Notes: generated from the sequence alone by a model not told the origin. Shown: positions 1-9,310, counted from the first letter of the stretch. The stretch is DNA of 33,882 bases from Oscillospiraceae bacterium (GCA_029225165.1 JAQXVY010000047.1:1-33882), one strand, 5' to 3'. Translations and numbers: made by a program.

Positions 1-1
1 T

Positions 2-796
2 ATTATTTTTACAGCAATTCTAATCCTGACTACCTTTATGCCCCTTTCAATCTGCTTAAATTTTAATGCATCAAGTAAGGTTGATTATTCACTAAAGGCT
101 GAAAATTGTGACAAAGACAGGCTTTTCAATGTAGATGTATATGTAGAGGGCAACACAAATATTTCCGCTGTTACGGTATCAATATCCTTTAACCCAAGAT
201 ATATGGAGTTTAGAAAGGTTAAAGGTGCAAATGACGCCTTTGATATTCAGCATAAGGAAAGTGACGGAAAAATCAGCGCAATAATACTTTGCAGTTACGG
301 TTACGGCTTTAACGGTAAGGCAAAGCTTATGACATTTCAGTTTAAGTCTATAAAAAGCGGAAATACCGCTGTAAACGCAAGGATTTCAGACCCTGTGGAT
401 AAGGATTTGAATTCTGTTCCCGTAGGCAATGTATATGGTTGCAAAGTTACTATTAACGGAGATAAAATCAAGTCACAAAGTGCAAAAATATCTTCTAAGT
501 CAAAGAGTTATTTAAGCGGTGAAAAGAGTGTAAACTCAACAGAGAATAATGTTGATGAAGAAGTTGATTCAGTTGTATCGGAAGAAGAGTATCAAGAATC
601 GGAGGAATTTTTATCCGATGAAGAAAGCGAGTCTGCCGACCTTATAGACAATGCAGAAAAATATCCGTACACACCGTATTATATCGGCGGTATTATCGTG
701 ATTATTCTTGTTTTCCTACTTTACATTTCCTATAGAGTGGGTAAGAGTAATAATCAATCTGAGGAAGCGAATAATGATGAGGATGCAGAGCAGTAA
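2..796 (+). CDS. Cohesin-domain membrane protein, 5' partial
   Basis: The reading frame is open from base 2, so the gene starts left of the window. The first visible residues are hydrophobic (IIFTAILILTTFMPLS) and look like the end of a signal peptide. Next comes a beta-rich domain of about 125 residues with cohesin-type features: a VTVSISFNP strand, then YMEFRKV, a central Gly/Tyr-rich turn and a LMTFQFK strand. A strongly acidic Ser/Glu linker follows, then one membrane helix (GGIIVIILVFLLYISY) and a short acidic tail. Cohesins bind dockerin modules; the membrane helix would make this a cell-surface anchor for dockerin-bearing proteins. That role is inferred, since no dockerin gene is visible here. 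The domain could also be a cohesin-like fold with another ligand. There is no sortase motif. The gene ends in its own terminator. Confidence 0.7.
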   Translation: MIFTAILILTTFMPLSICLNFNASSKVDYSLKAENCDKDRLFNVDVYVEGNTNISAVTVSISFNPRYMEFRKVKGANDAFDIQHKESDGKISAIILCSYGYGFNGKAKLMTFQFKSIKSGNTAVNARISDPVDKDLNSVPVGNVYGCKVTINGDKIKSQSAKISSKSKSYLSGEKSVNSTENNVDEEVDSVVSEEEYQESEEFLSDEESESADLIDNAEKYPYTPYYIGGIIVIILVFLLYISYRVGKSNNQSEEANNDEDAEQ

Positions 797-813
797 TGCT
801 CTGCAATTTTTGT
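784..813 (+). terminator. Rho-independent terminator of the cohesin gene
   Basis: Perfect 8-bp stem TGCAGAGC (784-791) / GCTCTGCA (798-805) with a 6-base loop, followed by a T-rich tail. The loop contains the stop codon of the cohesin gene, so coding sequence and terminator overlap. Confidence 0.75.
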
Positions 814-849
814 ATATACACCCCATTATTAGTACAAAATAAAGGGAAG

Positions 850-878
850 TTGTAAACTATTAAAAACTATGATATAAT
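850..878 (+). promoter_or_regulatory. Sigma-A promoter of the rbgA operon
   Basis: TTGTAA (850-855) and TATAAT (873-878) are separated by exactly 17 bases, 27 bases ahead of the rbgA start. It lies downstream of the cohesin terminator, so it marks the start of the long forward gene run. Confidence 0.7.
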
Positions 879-904
879 TCACAATAAAGAAATTAGGTGA
901 TAAA

Positions 905-1774
905 ATGAGTGAAATGCAAAATATTCAATGGTTCCCCGGTCATATGACCAAAACCAAAAGACAAATACAATCATCATTAAAGCTTGTTGACGCTGTTGCA
1001 GAGATAATTGACGCAAGGATTCCTGTCAGCAGTCGAAACCCCGACCTTGACTCCATAATTCAAAATAAGCCAAGAGTTGTGCTAATGAACAAATGCGATA
1101 TGGCAAACCCCGGTGCAACTCAAAAATGGATTAATTATTACAACGAAAAAGGTATTCCTGCAATTCCTGTTGACTGTAAATCCGGTAAAGGTCTTAACAA
1201 ATTTGTACCGGCTGTCAATGAGGTGCTGAAAGAAAAGATAGCAAGACTCAAAGAAAAGGGTATGAAAAACCCGACAATAAGGGTTATGATTGTAGGTATT
1301 CCAAATGTGGGAAAATCCACCTTTATCAACAGAATAGCAGGCAACAACCGTGCAAAAGCCGAGGATAAACCGGGTGTTACAAGGGGAAACCAGTGGTTCA
1401 CCCTTAAAAAAGGCTTTGAAGTCCTTGATACTCCGGGTGTATTGTGGCCAAAATTTGAGGATAAAACGGTAGGGGAAAGACTTGCCTTTACAGGTGCTGT
1501 TAAAGACCAGGTTATGGACACAGAACTTTTGGCTATGCGACTTCTTGACTTTCTGAAGGCTGAAAAGAATCCTCTGTTTGTAGAAAGGTTTAAGCTGCAA
1601 AATGAGGATATTGACCAAATGGAAAGCTACGAACTACTTGAACTTATCGGCAAAAAAAGAGGTATGCTCATATCAGGTGGAGAAATCGACACCGAAAGAG
1701 CCGCCATTATGCTCCTTGATGAGTACAGGAGCGCAAAGCTTGGCAAATACACATTTGAACTTCCGGTTGAATAA
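905..1774 (+). CDS. rbgA: Ribosome biogenesis GTPase RbgA (YlqF)
   Basis: Circularly permuted GTPase that acts late in assembly of the 50S ribosomal subunit; cytoplasmic, ribosome-associated. The permuted motif order is visible: G4 NKCD at residues 62-65, a G5-like SGKG near 93, then G1 GIPNVGKST at 131-139, the G2 region PGVTRGNQ near 156, and G3 DTPG at 175-178. The N-terminal WFPGHM signature is present, and the 289-residue length is normal for the family. A C-terminal helical domain for rRNA contact follows. An AGGTGA ribosome site precedes the ATG. It is the first gene of a forward run and lies 13 bases before rnhB, the usual Firmicute arrangement. Confidence 0.96.
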   Translation: MSEMQNIQWFPGHMTKTKRQIQSSLKLVDAVAEIIDARIPVSSRNPDLDSIIQNKPRVVLMNKCDMANPGATQKWINYYNEKGIPAIPVDCKSGKGLNKFVPAVNEVLKEKIARLKEKGMKNPTIRVMIVGIPNVGKSTFINRIAGNNRAKAEDKPGVTRGNQWFTLKKGFEVLDTPGVLWPKFEDKTVGERLAFTGAVKDQVMDTELLAMRLLDFLKAEKNPLFVERFKLQNEDIDQMESYELLELIGKKRGMLISGGEIDTERAAIMLLDEYRSAKLGKYTFELPVE

Positions 1775-1787
1775 GTGGTGAATAATT

Positions 1788-2393
1788 ATGGATTGGCTAA
1801 AGTACGAAAACGAGGCTCTCTCTAAGGGCTATAACAATATTTGCGGTGTTGACGAGGCAGGTCGAGGACCACTTGCAGGTCCTGTATGTGCCGCCGCAGT
1901 AATTTTACCTAAGGGCGAAATAATAGAGGGCGTAAACGACTCAAAAAAACTCACAGAAAAAAAGCGTGAGGCTCTTTATGATGTAATTAAGGAAAAGGCA
2001 GTTGCCTATTCAATAGCCTTTGCAACAGTTGAAGAAATAGAAGAAATGAACATCCTCAACGCCACAATGGTTGCAATGAAAAGGGCTGTTGAGGGACTGA
2101 AAGTACCGGCAGACTACGCAATGATTGACGGCAATAAGATACCCGACCTTAACATCCCGGCTGAATGTGTAGTAAAGGGTGATGCTAATTCAATTTCAAT
2201 AGCGGCGGCGTCTATCCTGGCAAAGGTAACAAGGGATAGACTTTGTGCTAAATACGAAAGTGAATATCCACAGTATGGCTTTGCAAAGCATAAAGGCTAC
2301 GGAACAAAACAGCACAGGGAAATGATTTTAAAGTACGGTCCATGCAAAATACACAGAATGAGCTTTCTGAAAAAGTTAATTAACAATGGATAA
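1788..2393 (+). CDS. rnhB: Ribonuclease HII
   Basis: Endonuclease that cuts the RNA strand of RNA-DNA hybrids and removes ribonucleotides misincorporated in DNA. The DEAGRG signature is at residues 22-27, giving catalytic Asp22 and Glu23; further acidic residues are Asp114 (AMIDGN) and the Asp132 region ([13 protein letters not shown]). Length of 201 residues is typical. A GGTGA ribosome site precedes the ATG. The stop overlaps the start of yraN by 8 bases, so the two are probably translationally coupled. The rbgA-rnhB-yraN order is common in Firmicutes. Confidence 0.97.
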   Translation: MDWLKYENEALSKGYNNICGVDEAGRGPLAGPVCAAAVILPKGEIIEGVNDSKKLTEKKREALYDVIKEKAVAYSIAFATVEEIEEMNILNATMVAMKRAVEGLKVPADYAMIDGNKIPDLNIPAECVVKGDANSISIAAASILAKVTRDRLCAKYESEYPQYGFAKHKGYGTKQHREMILKYGPCKIHRMSFLKKLINNG

Positions 2394-2772
2394 ATCAAAC
2401 AAGAAAACAATAGGAGACTTTGGAGAAAAACAGGCACAAAAATATCTTCGCAAAAACAAATACAAAATCATCTGTACAAATTACAGACAAAAGTACGGCG
2501 AAATTGATATTATTGCAGAAAAAGACAACTACATAGTTTTTGTAGAAGTGAAAACAAGGGGAGAAAATTCACTTTATGCCCCTGTGTATGCAGTTAATAA
2601 AACAAAACAAGTAAAACTTATGAAAACCGCATACATTTACCTAAAGGAATATCCTACAAATAAAAACATAAGATTTGACATAATTGAAATAATTTACAGC
2701 GGTAAAAAAGTTAATAGCATAAACCATATTAAAAATGCTTTTATTCAGGGAGGTAACTATGGAAGTTTTTGA
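2386..2772 (+). CDS. YraN family (UPF0102) putative endonuclease
   Basis: 128-residue protein with the YraN/UPF0102 pattern: [12 protein letters not shown] near the N-terminus, then YGEIDIIA and VFVEVKTRG. The last two give the GExD...ExK arrangement of a restriction-endonuclease-like fold. The family resembles Holliday-junction resolvases, but its cellular job is not established. It overlaps rnhB by 8 bases upstream and the dipeptidase start by 14 bases downstream, so it sits inside a tightly packed operon. Full length for the family. Confidence 0.9.
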   Translation: MDKSNKKTIGDFGEKQAQKYLRKNKYKIICTNYRQKYGEIDIIAEKDNYIVFVEVKTRGENSLYAPVYAVNKTKQVKLMKTAYIYLKEYPTNKNIRFDIIEIIYSGKKVNSINHIKNAFIQGGNYGSF

Positions 2773-3673
2773 TTTACACTGTGACACCTTGTATAAAGCA
2801 ATGATGAATAATGCACCCATAGATTCACAGGGTTATGAATTTAGAGTAAAAGATTTATATTCTTCATCACGCTGGAAACAATGTATGGCGGTATGGGTTC
2901 CTGATGATGTGTCGGAGCTACCAAAAGAATTTCAGGATAAACCCTTAATAGATTATTTCATTTCATCAGCAGAAAGGCTTATAGCGGAATGTAAAAGGCT
3001 GAACATGCCTTTTAACGACATAAAAGCAGATAAGTCACTATTGCTGACCTTAGAAAATTCCTCTATTTTGGACAATGATATTTCAAATATTGATATACTG
3101 CAAAAATACGGTGTAAAAATTTCAACCTTAACATGGAACGACCACAACTGCATAGGTGACGGTGCAATGGTGAATAACCCAAAGGGTGCAACAAAGTTTG
3201 GAAAATGTGTGATTAAGGAGTATATAAAAAGAGGAATTGCAATAGATACTTCCCACACAAGCGATGCCCTGTTTTATGATATTGCAAGTGAAAATCCAAA
3301 ATATATACTTGCAACCCATTCCAATTCAAGAAAAATTGGCGACCATAAACGAAACCTAACAGACGAACAGTTTTGTTACATAAGGGATAATGGGGGAATA
3401 GTGGGGATAAATCTGCACAAGGACTTCCTTAAAAGTGACGGCAACCCTGAAATAAAGGATATTCTAAACCACATCTATCACTTTTTGTCACTCGGCGGAG
3501 AGGATGCAGTTGCTTTGGGAACTGACTTTGACGGTGCAGATATTATTGGCGAAATACCCTCAAGCAAGTATTTTTACAGGTTATATAATTCTTTAATAGA
3601 AAATAACTTTGAAAAATCCGTAATTGACAAGATTTTTTATAAAAATGCACTTGAATTTTATGATAAACTTTGA
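2759..3673 (+). CDS. Membrane dipeptidase family (peptidase M19)
   Basis: 304-residue zinc-dependent dipeptidase of the M19 family, whose members hydrolyse dipeptides, including D-residue dipeptides in bacteria. Visible metal-site motifs: HCD at residues 7-9 (His7, Asp9), the bridging Glu in LLTLENSS, the His of ATHSN, the HKRNLTDEQ segment and GTDFDG near the C-terminus. An earlier in-frame start exists at 2735, but the ATG at 2759 follows a good AGGGAGG site and puts the conserved FDLHCD at the N-terminus as in relatives. There is no signal peptide, so the enzyme is cytoplasmic. The start overlaps the end of yraN by 14 bases. Substrate is unknown. Confidence 0.9.
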   Translation: MEVFDLHCDTLYKAMMNNAPIDSQGYEFRVKDLYSSSRWKQCMAVWVPDDVSELPKEFQDKPLIDYFISSAERLIAECKRLNMPFNDIKADKSLLLTLENSSILDNDISNIDILQKYGVKISTLTWNDHNCIGDGAMVNNPKGATKFGKCVIKEYIKRGIAIDTSHTSDALFYDIASENPKYILATHSNSRKIGDHKRNLTDEQFCYIRDNGGIVGINLHKDFLKSDGNPEIKDILNHIYHFLSLGGEDAVALGTDFDGADIIGEIPSSKYFYRLYNSLIENNFEKSVIDKIFYKNALEFYDKL

Positions 3674-3698
3674 CATTTACCTCATTATAGTGTAGAAT
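3670..3698 (+). promoter_or_regulatory. Consensus sigma-A promoter of thrC
   Basis: Consensus TTGACA (3670-3675) and TAGAAT (3693-3698) with a 17-base spacer, 36 bases before the thrC ATG. The -35 box contains the stop codon of the dipeptidase gene (3671-3673). It should drive thrC and the phosphoesterase independently of the upstream operon. Confidence 0.75.
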
Positions 3699-3734
3699 GA
3701 TAAATCGGTAATATGTACTGAAAGGAAGATAGAA

Positions 3735-5237
3735 ATGTTATATAACAGTACTGAAAATAAGAATGAAGTAGTTTCTGCCGCACAGGCCATATCTCAGGGC
3801 ATAAGCAAAGACGGTGGCCTCTTTGTACCCCAGGAATTACCTCAGTACACCTTGGACACTATCAAGGCTTTACTCCCAATGTCCTACAACGAAAGAGCAA
3901 AGTTTGTTTTTGCTGATTTTCTTTCTGATTTTACTGCTGAAGAAATCGCAGACTGTGTTGACAGTGCCTACACAAAAGAAAAGTTTGGTTCAGATTGTCC
4001 TGCTCCCCTGGTTACCAAAAAGTATAATGGCAACGAAATCAACATTATGGAGCTTTGGCACGGACCTACCTGTGCTTTTAAGGATATGGCTTTGCAAATT
4101 CTTCCTCATTTCCTTACAAAGTCACTAAAGAAGAAATATGACGGAAAAACAGCAGTTATCCTCGTTGCAACATCAGGTGACACCGGCAAGGCAGCCCTTG
4201 AAGGATTTAGGGATGTTAACAACACAAAGATGATTGTGTTCTATCCCGAGGACGGCGTTTCTCCAATGCAAAAACGCCAGATGAACACTCAAAAGGGTAA
4301 CAATGTAAATGTTTGTGCAATTAAAGGTAACTTTGACGACGCTCAAACAGGAGTTAAGAAAATCTTTACAACAGAAGAAATTGTAAAGATCCTTAACGAC
4401 AACAATATGCTGTTCAGCTCTGCAAACTCCATCAACTGGGGCAGACTCCTTCCGCAAATTGTATATTATGTTTCCGCTTACTGTGACCTTGTTAATGAAA
4501 ACAAGATTAATTTAGGTGACAAAATCAATGTAGTAGTTCCAACAGGAAACTTTGGCAACATTCTTGCTGCATATTACGCCTGTTGTATGGGACTTCCAAT
4601 TAACAAATTTATCTGTGCGTCCAACAAGAACAATGTTTTAACAGACTTCATAAACACAGGTGTTTATGACAAGAACAGACAGTTCTATGCAACAGCATCC
4701 CCATCAATGGATATTCTTGTTTCAAGTAACCTTGAAAGACTGCTTTATATGTTCTCTGATAACAACGACAAGCTTGTTGCAGAATGGATGACTCAGCTTA
4801 AAACAACAGGTAAGTACGAAGTTACACCTGAGGTTAAAGAAAAGATAACTTCACAGTTCTTTGGCGGTTACTGCGACGACGACAACACAAAGGCTACTAT
4901 TAAAAAGCTGTTTGAGGATGAAAAGTATCTTTGCGACACCCACACATCGGTTGCTATCAATGTTTACAACCAGTATGTAGAAAAGACAGGTGACAAAACT
5001 CCTGTTGTAATCGCTTCAACCGCAAGTCCATACAAGTTCAGCCACTCTGTTCTTGAGGCTGTTGCCCCTGAGCTTATCTGTGATGACGAATTTGAAATGG
5101 TAGAAAGACTAAATAAGGTTAGCGGTGCAGAAGTGCCAAAGCCCATTGCAGAGCTACAAAATCTTGAAGTACGCTTTAACAATGTTACAGAGGCAGACAA
5201 AATGCCTGAATATGTTAAGAACACATTAGGTATTTAA
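3735..5237 (+). CDS. thrC: Threonine synthase
   Basis: PLP enzyme that converts O-phospho-L-homoserine to L-threonine, the last step of threonine synthesis. The pyridoxal lysine is Lys116 in HGPTCAFKDMAL, and the phosphate-binding stretch ATSGDTGKAALEGF follows. At 500 residues it belongs to the longer threonine synthase class, with the N-terminal YNSTENK...GGLFVP segment typical of that group. An AAAGGAAG ribosome site precedes the ATG. No other threonine gene lies nearby. It has its own promoter and is followed after one base by a phosphoesterase gene, so the two are probably cotranscribed. Confidence 0.95.
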   Translation: MLYNSTENKNEVVSAAQAISQGISKDGGLFVPQELPQYTLDTIKALLPMSYNERAKFVFADFLSDFTAEEIADCVDSAYTKEKFGSDCPAPLVTKKYNGNEINIMELWHGPTCAFKDMALQILPHFLTKSLKKKYDGKTAVILVATSGDTGKAALEGFRDVNNTKMIVFYPEDGVSPMQKRQMNTQKGNNVNVCAIKGNFDDAQTGVKKIFTTEEIVKILNDNNMLFSSANSINWGRLLPQIVYYVSAYCDLVNENKINLGDKINVVVPTGNFGNILAAYYACCMGLPINKFICASNKNNVLTDFINTGVYDKNRQFYATASPSMDILVSSNLERLLYMFSDNNDKLVAEWMTQLKTTGKYEVTPEVKEKITSQFFGGYCDDDNTKATIKKLFEDEKYLCDTHTSVAINVYNQYVEKTGDKTPVVIASTASPYKFSHSVLEAVAPELICDDEFEMVERLNKVSGAEVPKPIAELQNLEVRFNNVTEADKMPEYVKNTLGI

Positions 5238-5238
5238 T

Positions 5239-5928
5239 ATGTCCCTGTTCTGTATAGCAGACCTTCACCTTTCACTTGGTAATGACAAGCCAATGGATAT
5301 TTTTTCCGGTTGGCAGGACTACACAAGTCGTATCTTAAACAACTGGAACAGCATTATAAAGGATGAAGATACCGTTGTAGTTGCCGGTGACATCAGCTGG
5401 GCTATGAAGCTTGAGGACTGCTTTAATGACTTTGATTTTATTAATAATAAGCTAAAGGGTAAGAAAATCTTGCTCAAAGGAAACCACGACTATTGGTGGG
5501 GAACAAAAAAGAAGATTGACAGTTACCTTGAAGAAAACGGTTTTGACAAAATTAAAATTTTGTTTAACAATTCCTACACAGTGGGAAACTACAATATCTG
5601 CGGAACTCGTGGATGGAATTTAGAAATAGACAGCGAAGAGGACGAAAAAATCCTTAACAGGGAGCTTGGCAGACTTAAGCTTTCCTTGGATAGCGTGGAT
5701 AACGACAAAGAAACAATAGTTTTTCTCCACTATCCGCCTCTTTACGGTACTCAACGCTGTCAGGAAATTTTTGATATTCTACATAACTACAACATTAAAA
5801 AGTGCTACTATGGTCATCTTCATGGACAAAAAATCATCAAGTATTCCTACAACGGTGACTACGAGGGCATTAAGCTTAAACTAATATCAACAGATTCCGT
5901 ATCTTTTACACCTGTATTAATTGGTTAA
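5239..5928 (+). CDS. Metallophosphoesterase (calcineurin-like)
   Basis: 229-residue dinuclear-metal phosphoesterase. All family motifs are present: DLH (Asp8, His10), GDISW (Asp51), GNHD at residues 81-84, FLHYPP, and GHLHG near the C-terminus. There is no signal peptide, so it is cytoplasmic. Its start lies one base after the thrC stop, so it is probably translated by reinitiation on the thrC transcript. Substrate cannot be told from sequence; the WW-containing GNHDYWWGT segment matches a clostridial subfamily of unknown function. Confidence 0.88.
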   Translation: MSLFCIADLHLSLGNDKPMDIFSGWQDYTSRILNNWNSIIKDEDTVVVAGDISWAMKLEDCFNDFDFINNKLKGKKILLKGNHDYWWGTKKKIDSYLEENGFDKIKILFNNSYTVGNYNICGTRGWNLEIDSEEDEKILNRELGRLKLSLDSVDNDKETIVFLHYPPLYGTQRCQEIFDILHNYNIKKCYYGHLHGQKIIKYSYNGDYEGIKLKLISTDSVSFTPVLIG

Positions 5929-5965
5929 TTTTTTGCAAAAAAGTATGGAAATTATCTGTTTAATA

Positions 5966-5974
5966 TGCTATAAT
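5966..5974 (+). promoter_or_regulatory. Extended -10 promoter of tig
   Basis: TGC directly precedes TATAAT (5969-5974), giving an extended -10 element. The -35 position (TGGAAA, 5946-5951) is a 4 of 6 match at 17-base spacing. The tig ATG follows 38 bases later, after a strong AGGAGGA ribosome site. Confidence 0.6.
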
Positions 5975-6012
5975 TGTTCAGTTATTTAGTGAATTACAGG
6001 AGGAAATTAATT

Positions 6013-7323
6013 ATGAGTTTAAAAAATTCTACAAAGACTAAAGAAAATACTTACGAGGTTGAAGTATCAGTTGATGCTGAAACATTTGCAAAGGCTTGTA
6101 ACAAGGCTTACAAAAAGCAGGTTAAGAACATTAATGTTCCGGGCTTCAGAAAGGGTAAGGCTCCTAAGTCAATCATTGAGAAAATGTATGGCGAGGGTGT
6201 ATTCTACGAGGATGCTATGCAGGATTGCTACCCTGAGGCACTTGACTCTGCCGCTAAAGAGGCAGACCTTAATGTAATTGCTGTTGATTCACTTGAGGCT
6301 CTTGACGCATCAAAGGACGGCTTTACATTTAAGGCAACTGTTATCACATATCCTGTAATTGACATCAACGATTACAAGGGCATCCCGGTTACAAAGAAAT
6401 CAACAAGAGTAACAAAGAAGCTTATCGACGAGGAAATCGAGAAGGTTCGTGACAGAAACAGCAGAATGGTTACTGTTGAAGACGGCGAAGTTGTTGACGG
6501 CGATATGGTTGTTATCGACTTTGAGGGTATGAAGGACGGCGTTGCTTTTGAAGGCGGCAAGGCTGAAAACTACAACCTTAAAATCGGTTCCGGCAACTTT
6601 ATCCCCGGCTTTGAGGAGCAGATTATCGGCCACAAGACAGGGGAAGAGTTTACAATTTCCGTTAAATTCCCGGAGGATTATCAGGCAGAGGAGCTTAAGG
6701 GTGCTGACGCTGAATTTAAGATTAACCTCCACGAAATCAAGAGAAAAGAGCTTCCTGAGCTTGACGACGAGTTTGTTAAGGATGTAAGCGACAAGGAAAC
6801 TCTTGACGAATACAAGGAAGAAATCAAGGAAACTGTTAAAAAGCGTCTTGAAGATGAGCAGAAGAAGGATATCGAAGACCAGGTTATCACAAAGCTTTGT
6901 GACTCTGTTGAGGGCGAAATTCCTGAGCAGATGTACGACAACGCTGTTAACGAGATGATTCAGGAATTTGATATGCGTCTCAGAAGTCAGGGTATGGACT
7001 TCGACACATATATGAAGTATATGGGTGCAACTCCGGATACACTCAAGGAGATGTACAGACCTGATGCTGAAAGAAGAGTAAAGTTAAGACTTGCCCTTGA
7101 AAAGATTGCCGAAAAGGAAAACTTTGAAATCACAGCAGATGAGCTTGACGCTGAGTACAACCGTCTTGCAGAACAGTACAAGATGGATGTTGAGGATGTT
7201 AAGAAGGCTATCAATGGCGAATCCCTCTCAGCAGACCTTAAAACTCAAAAGGCTATGGATTTTGCAGTAGATAACTCTAAGACAGAGAGCAAAAAGTCAA
7301 CTGAGGAAAAGTCCGAAGAATAA
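6013..7323 (+). CDS. tig: Trigger factor
   Basis: Ribosome-bound chaperone and peptidyl-prolyl isomerase that meets nascent chains at the exit tunnel. The ribosome-docking signature GFRKGKAPKS is at residues 44-53. An FKBP-type isomerase domain follows, with DGDMVVIDFEG and a PGFEEQIIGHKTGEE stretch, then the helical C-terminal arms and a charged Lys/Glu tail. Length is 436 residues, normal for the family. An in-frame ATG at 5974 lies further upstream, but it overlaps the promoter -10 box; the ATG at 6013 follows AGGAGGAA and gives the family N-terminus. It heads the tig-clpP-clpX-lon-engB group. Confidence 0.96.
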   Translation: MSLKNSTKTKENTYEVEVSVDAETFAKACNKAYKKQVKNINVPGFRKGKAPKSIIEKMYGEGVFYEDAMQDCYPEALDSAAKEADLNVIAVDSLEALDASKDGFTFKATVITYPVIDINDYKGIPVTKKSTRVTKKLIDEEIEKVRDRNSRMVTVEDGEVVDGDMVVIDFEGMKDGVAFEGGKAENYNLKIGSGNFIPGFEEQIIGHKTGEEFTISVKFPEDYQAEELKGADAEFKINLHEIKRKELPELDDEFVKDVSDKETLDEYKEEIKETVKKRLEDEQKKDIEDQVITKLCDSVEGEIPEQMYDNAVNEMIQEFDMRLRSQGMDFDTYMKYMGATPDTLKEMYRPDAERRVKLRLALEKIAEKENFEITADELDAEYNRLAEQYKMDVEDVKKAINGESLSADLKTQKAMDFAVDNSKTESKKSTEEKSEE

Positions 7324-7378
7324 TTTGAATATTTTTACAACTAAGTGTCTATGATTTATATGAAAGGATTGGTAGTAT

Positions 7379-7960
7379 ATGGCATTAGTACCTTATGTGG
7401 TAGAACAAACAAATAGGGGCGAGCGTTCCTATGACATCTTTTCAAGACTTTTAAACGACAGAATTATTATGCTTACAGAGGAAGTGAACAACCAAACTGC
7501 AAGTCTTGTTGTTGCACAGCTCTTGTACCTTGAGGGTCAGGACCCAACAAAGGATATCAGCCTTTACATCAACAGCCCGGGTGGCTCTGTAACTGACGGT
7601 ATGTCAATTTACGACACTATGAACTATATTAAGTGTGATGTTTCAACAATTTGTATGGGTATGGCGGCTTCAATGGGTGCTTTTCTCCTTGCAGCCGGTA
7701 CAAAGGGCAAAAGATATGCCCTGCCTAACAGCGATATTATGATTCATCAGCCAAGTGGCGGCGCACAGGGTCAGGCAACTGATATGCTCATTCACACACA
7801 GCATATTATTGACACAAAGAAAAAGCTTAATGAAATTTTGGCAGCAAATACAGGTCAGCCATATGATGTAATTGCCAAAGATACAGAAAGAGATAACTTT
7901 ATGACAGCACAACAGGCACTTGAATACGGCTTGATTGACAAGGTTATCACTAACAGATAA
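7379..7960 (+). CDS. clpP: ATP-dependent Clp protease, proteolytic subunit
   Basis: Serine peptidase that forms the 14-subunit chamber paired with ClpX or other Clp ATPases. The catalytic triad is visible: Ser98 in GMAASMGA, His123 in MIHQPSGG and Asp172 in TERDNFM. Length of 193 residues is standard. The N-terminus [11 protein letters not shown] is close to that of mature ClpP subunits, so little or no propeptide is expected. A weak promoter (TTGAAT 7325-7330, TATGAT 7350-7355, 19-base spacer) may lie in the gap after tig. The gene is followed 14 bases later by clpX. Confidence 0.97.
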   Translation: MALVPYVVEQTNRGERSYDIFSRLLNDRIIMLTEEVNNQTASLVVAQLLYLEGQDPTKDISLYINSPGGSVTDGMSIYDTMNYIKCDVSTICMGMAASMGAFLLAAGTKGKRYALPNSDIMIHQPSGGAQGQATDMLIHTQHIIDTKKKLNEILAANTGQPYDVIAKDTERDNFMTAQQALEYGLIDKVITNR

Positions 7961-7974
7961 GGGGTAAATAAGCA

Positions 7975-9255
7975 ATGCCTAAGGACGAAAAAAAGATTTA
8001 CTGTTCATTTTGCGGTAAACCGCAGGAAATGGTTGGTCGTCTTATTTCAGGAAACGGCGTATATATCTGCGACCAGTGTGTAGATTTGTGTATGTCAATC
8101 CTTGAGGACGGTTTTGAACCGGAACCAAAACGCAAAAATAAATTAGAGGCACCAACACTTTTAAAGCCACAGGAAATAAAGGAAGTCCTTGACCAGTATG
8201 TTATTGGACAAGACAGGGCAAAGGTTACTTTAAGCGTAGCGGTTTACAACCACTACAAGCGTGTATTCTCAAATGATGAGGATGTTGAATTTTCAAAGAG
8301 TAATGTTTTGCTTTTGGGACCTACCGGTGTAGGTAAAACTCTCCTTGCACAAACCTTGGCAAAAACTCTTGATGTTCCTTTCGCTATTGCTGACGCAACT
8401 ACCCTTACAGAGGCAGGATATGTTGGTGAAGATGTAGAAAATATCTTACTCAAGCTTATCCAAGCCGCTGACTATGATATAGAGAAGGCTGAACGAGGCA
8501 TTATCTATATTGATGAAATTGATAAAATTGCCCGTAAATCCGAAAACCCATCAATCACAAGGGATGTTAGCGGAGAGGGTGTTCAGCAGGCACTTTTGAA
8601 AATCATAGAAGGTACTGTTTCAAATGTTCCTCCTCAGGGTGGCAGAAAGCATCCTCAACAGGATTTTCTCCAAATAAACACAAAGAATATTCTGTTTATT
8701 TGCGGAGGAGCTTTTGACGGACTTGAAAAGACTGTTGAAAAGAGGATAAATTCCTCTTCTCTTGGCTTTGGCGCAAATGTAAGGAGCCGAAAAGAGCTTG
8801 ACAGCACCGACTGGATGAGTGAGGTTGTTGCTCACGACCTTGTCAAGTTCGGCATTATCCCCGAGCTTGTCGGTCGTATTCCCGTAATTACATCTCTGTC
8901 AGGTCTTGACGAAGATGCCCTTGTAAGGATTCTTACAGAGCCAAGGAACTCTATTATCAACCAGTACAAAAAGCTGTTTGAACTTGATGATGTTGAGCTG
9001 GAGTTTACAAGTGATGCACTCCACGCTATTGCTGTGATTGCAAAGGAGCAAAACACAGGTGCAAGAGGACTTCGTGGAATTTTGGAAAATATTCTCACAG
9101 ACCTTATGTTTACAACACCATCTGACGAATCAATTACCAAAATCACAATCACCGAAGATGTTGTAAATAACGGTACAGAGGCCGAGATAGTCAGAGGAAG
9201 AAAGAAGAAGAAAACTCTCTCTATCAAAGACGAGAAATCTGAAACAACAGCTTAA
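7975..9255 (+). CDS. clpX: ATP-dependent Clp protease, ATPase subunit ClpX
   Basis: AAA+ unfoldase that recognises tagged substrates and feeds them to ClpP. The N-terminal zinc-binding domain has Cys10, Cys13, Cys32 and Cys35. Walker A is GPTGVGKT (115-122), the pore loop is GYVGEDVE, and Walker B is YIDEIDK. An LGFG element near residue 270 corresponds to the ClpP-docking loop, and the ELVGRIP sensor region follows. Length of 426 residues is typical. It ends in a Lys/Arg-rich tail. The downstream hairpin separates it from lon. Confidence 0.97.
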   Translation: MPKDEKKIYCSFCGKPQEMVGRLISGNGVYICDQCVDLCMSILEDGFEPEPKRKNKLEAPTLLKPQEIKEVLDQYVIGQDRAKVTLSVAVYNHYKRVFSNDEDVEFSKSNVLLLGPTGVGKTLLAQTLAKTLDVPFAIADATTLTEAGYVGEDVENILLKLIQAADYDIEKAERGIIYIDEIDKIARKSENPSITRDVSGEGVQQALLKIIEGTVSNVPPQGGRKHPQQDFLQINTKNILFICGGAFDGLEKTVEKRINSSSLGFGANVRSRKELDSTDWMSEVVAHDLVKFGIIPELVGRIPVITSLSGLDEDALVRILTEPRNSIINQYKKLFELDDVELEFTSDALHAIAVIAKEQNTGARGLRGILENILTDLMFTTPSDESITKITITEDVVNNGTEAEIVRGRKKKKTLSIKDEKSETTA

Positions 9256-9266
9256 ATAAAATACAG

Positions 9267-9295
9267 TAGCTGTACTTTTTAGTACAGCTATTTTT
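9267..9295 (+). terminator. Hairpin terminator or attenuator between clpX and lon
   Basis: Perfect 10-bp stem TAGCTGTACT (9267-9276) / AGTACAGCTA (9281-9290) with a TTTT loop, followed by five T residues. It lies 11 bases after the clpX stop and 15 bases before the lon start, so it should reduce readthrough from clpPX into lon. Confidence 0.7.
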
Positions 9296-9310
9296 GGTAA
9301 AAGGAAACTT

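Noticed and set aside
1082..1618. Reverse-strand open frame inside rbgA
   Set aside because: It lies wholly within a well-identified GTPase gene, its protein has no recognisable motif and it has no ribosome site. It is a shadow frame, like the other antisense frames within tig, clpX, lon and the giant gene.
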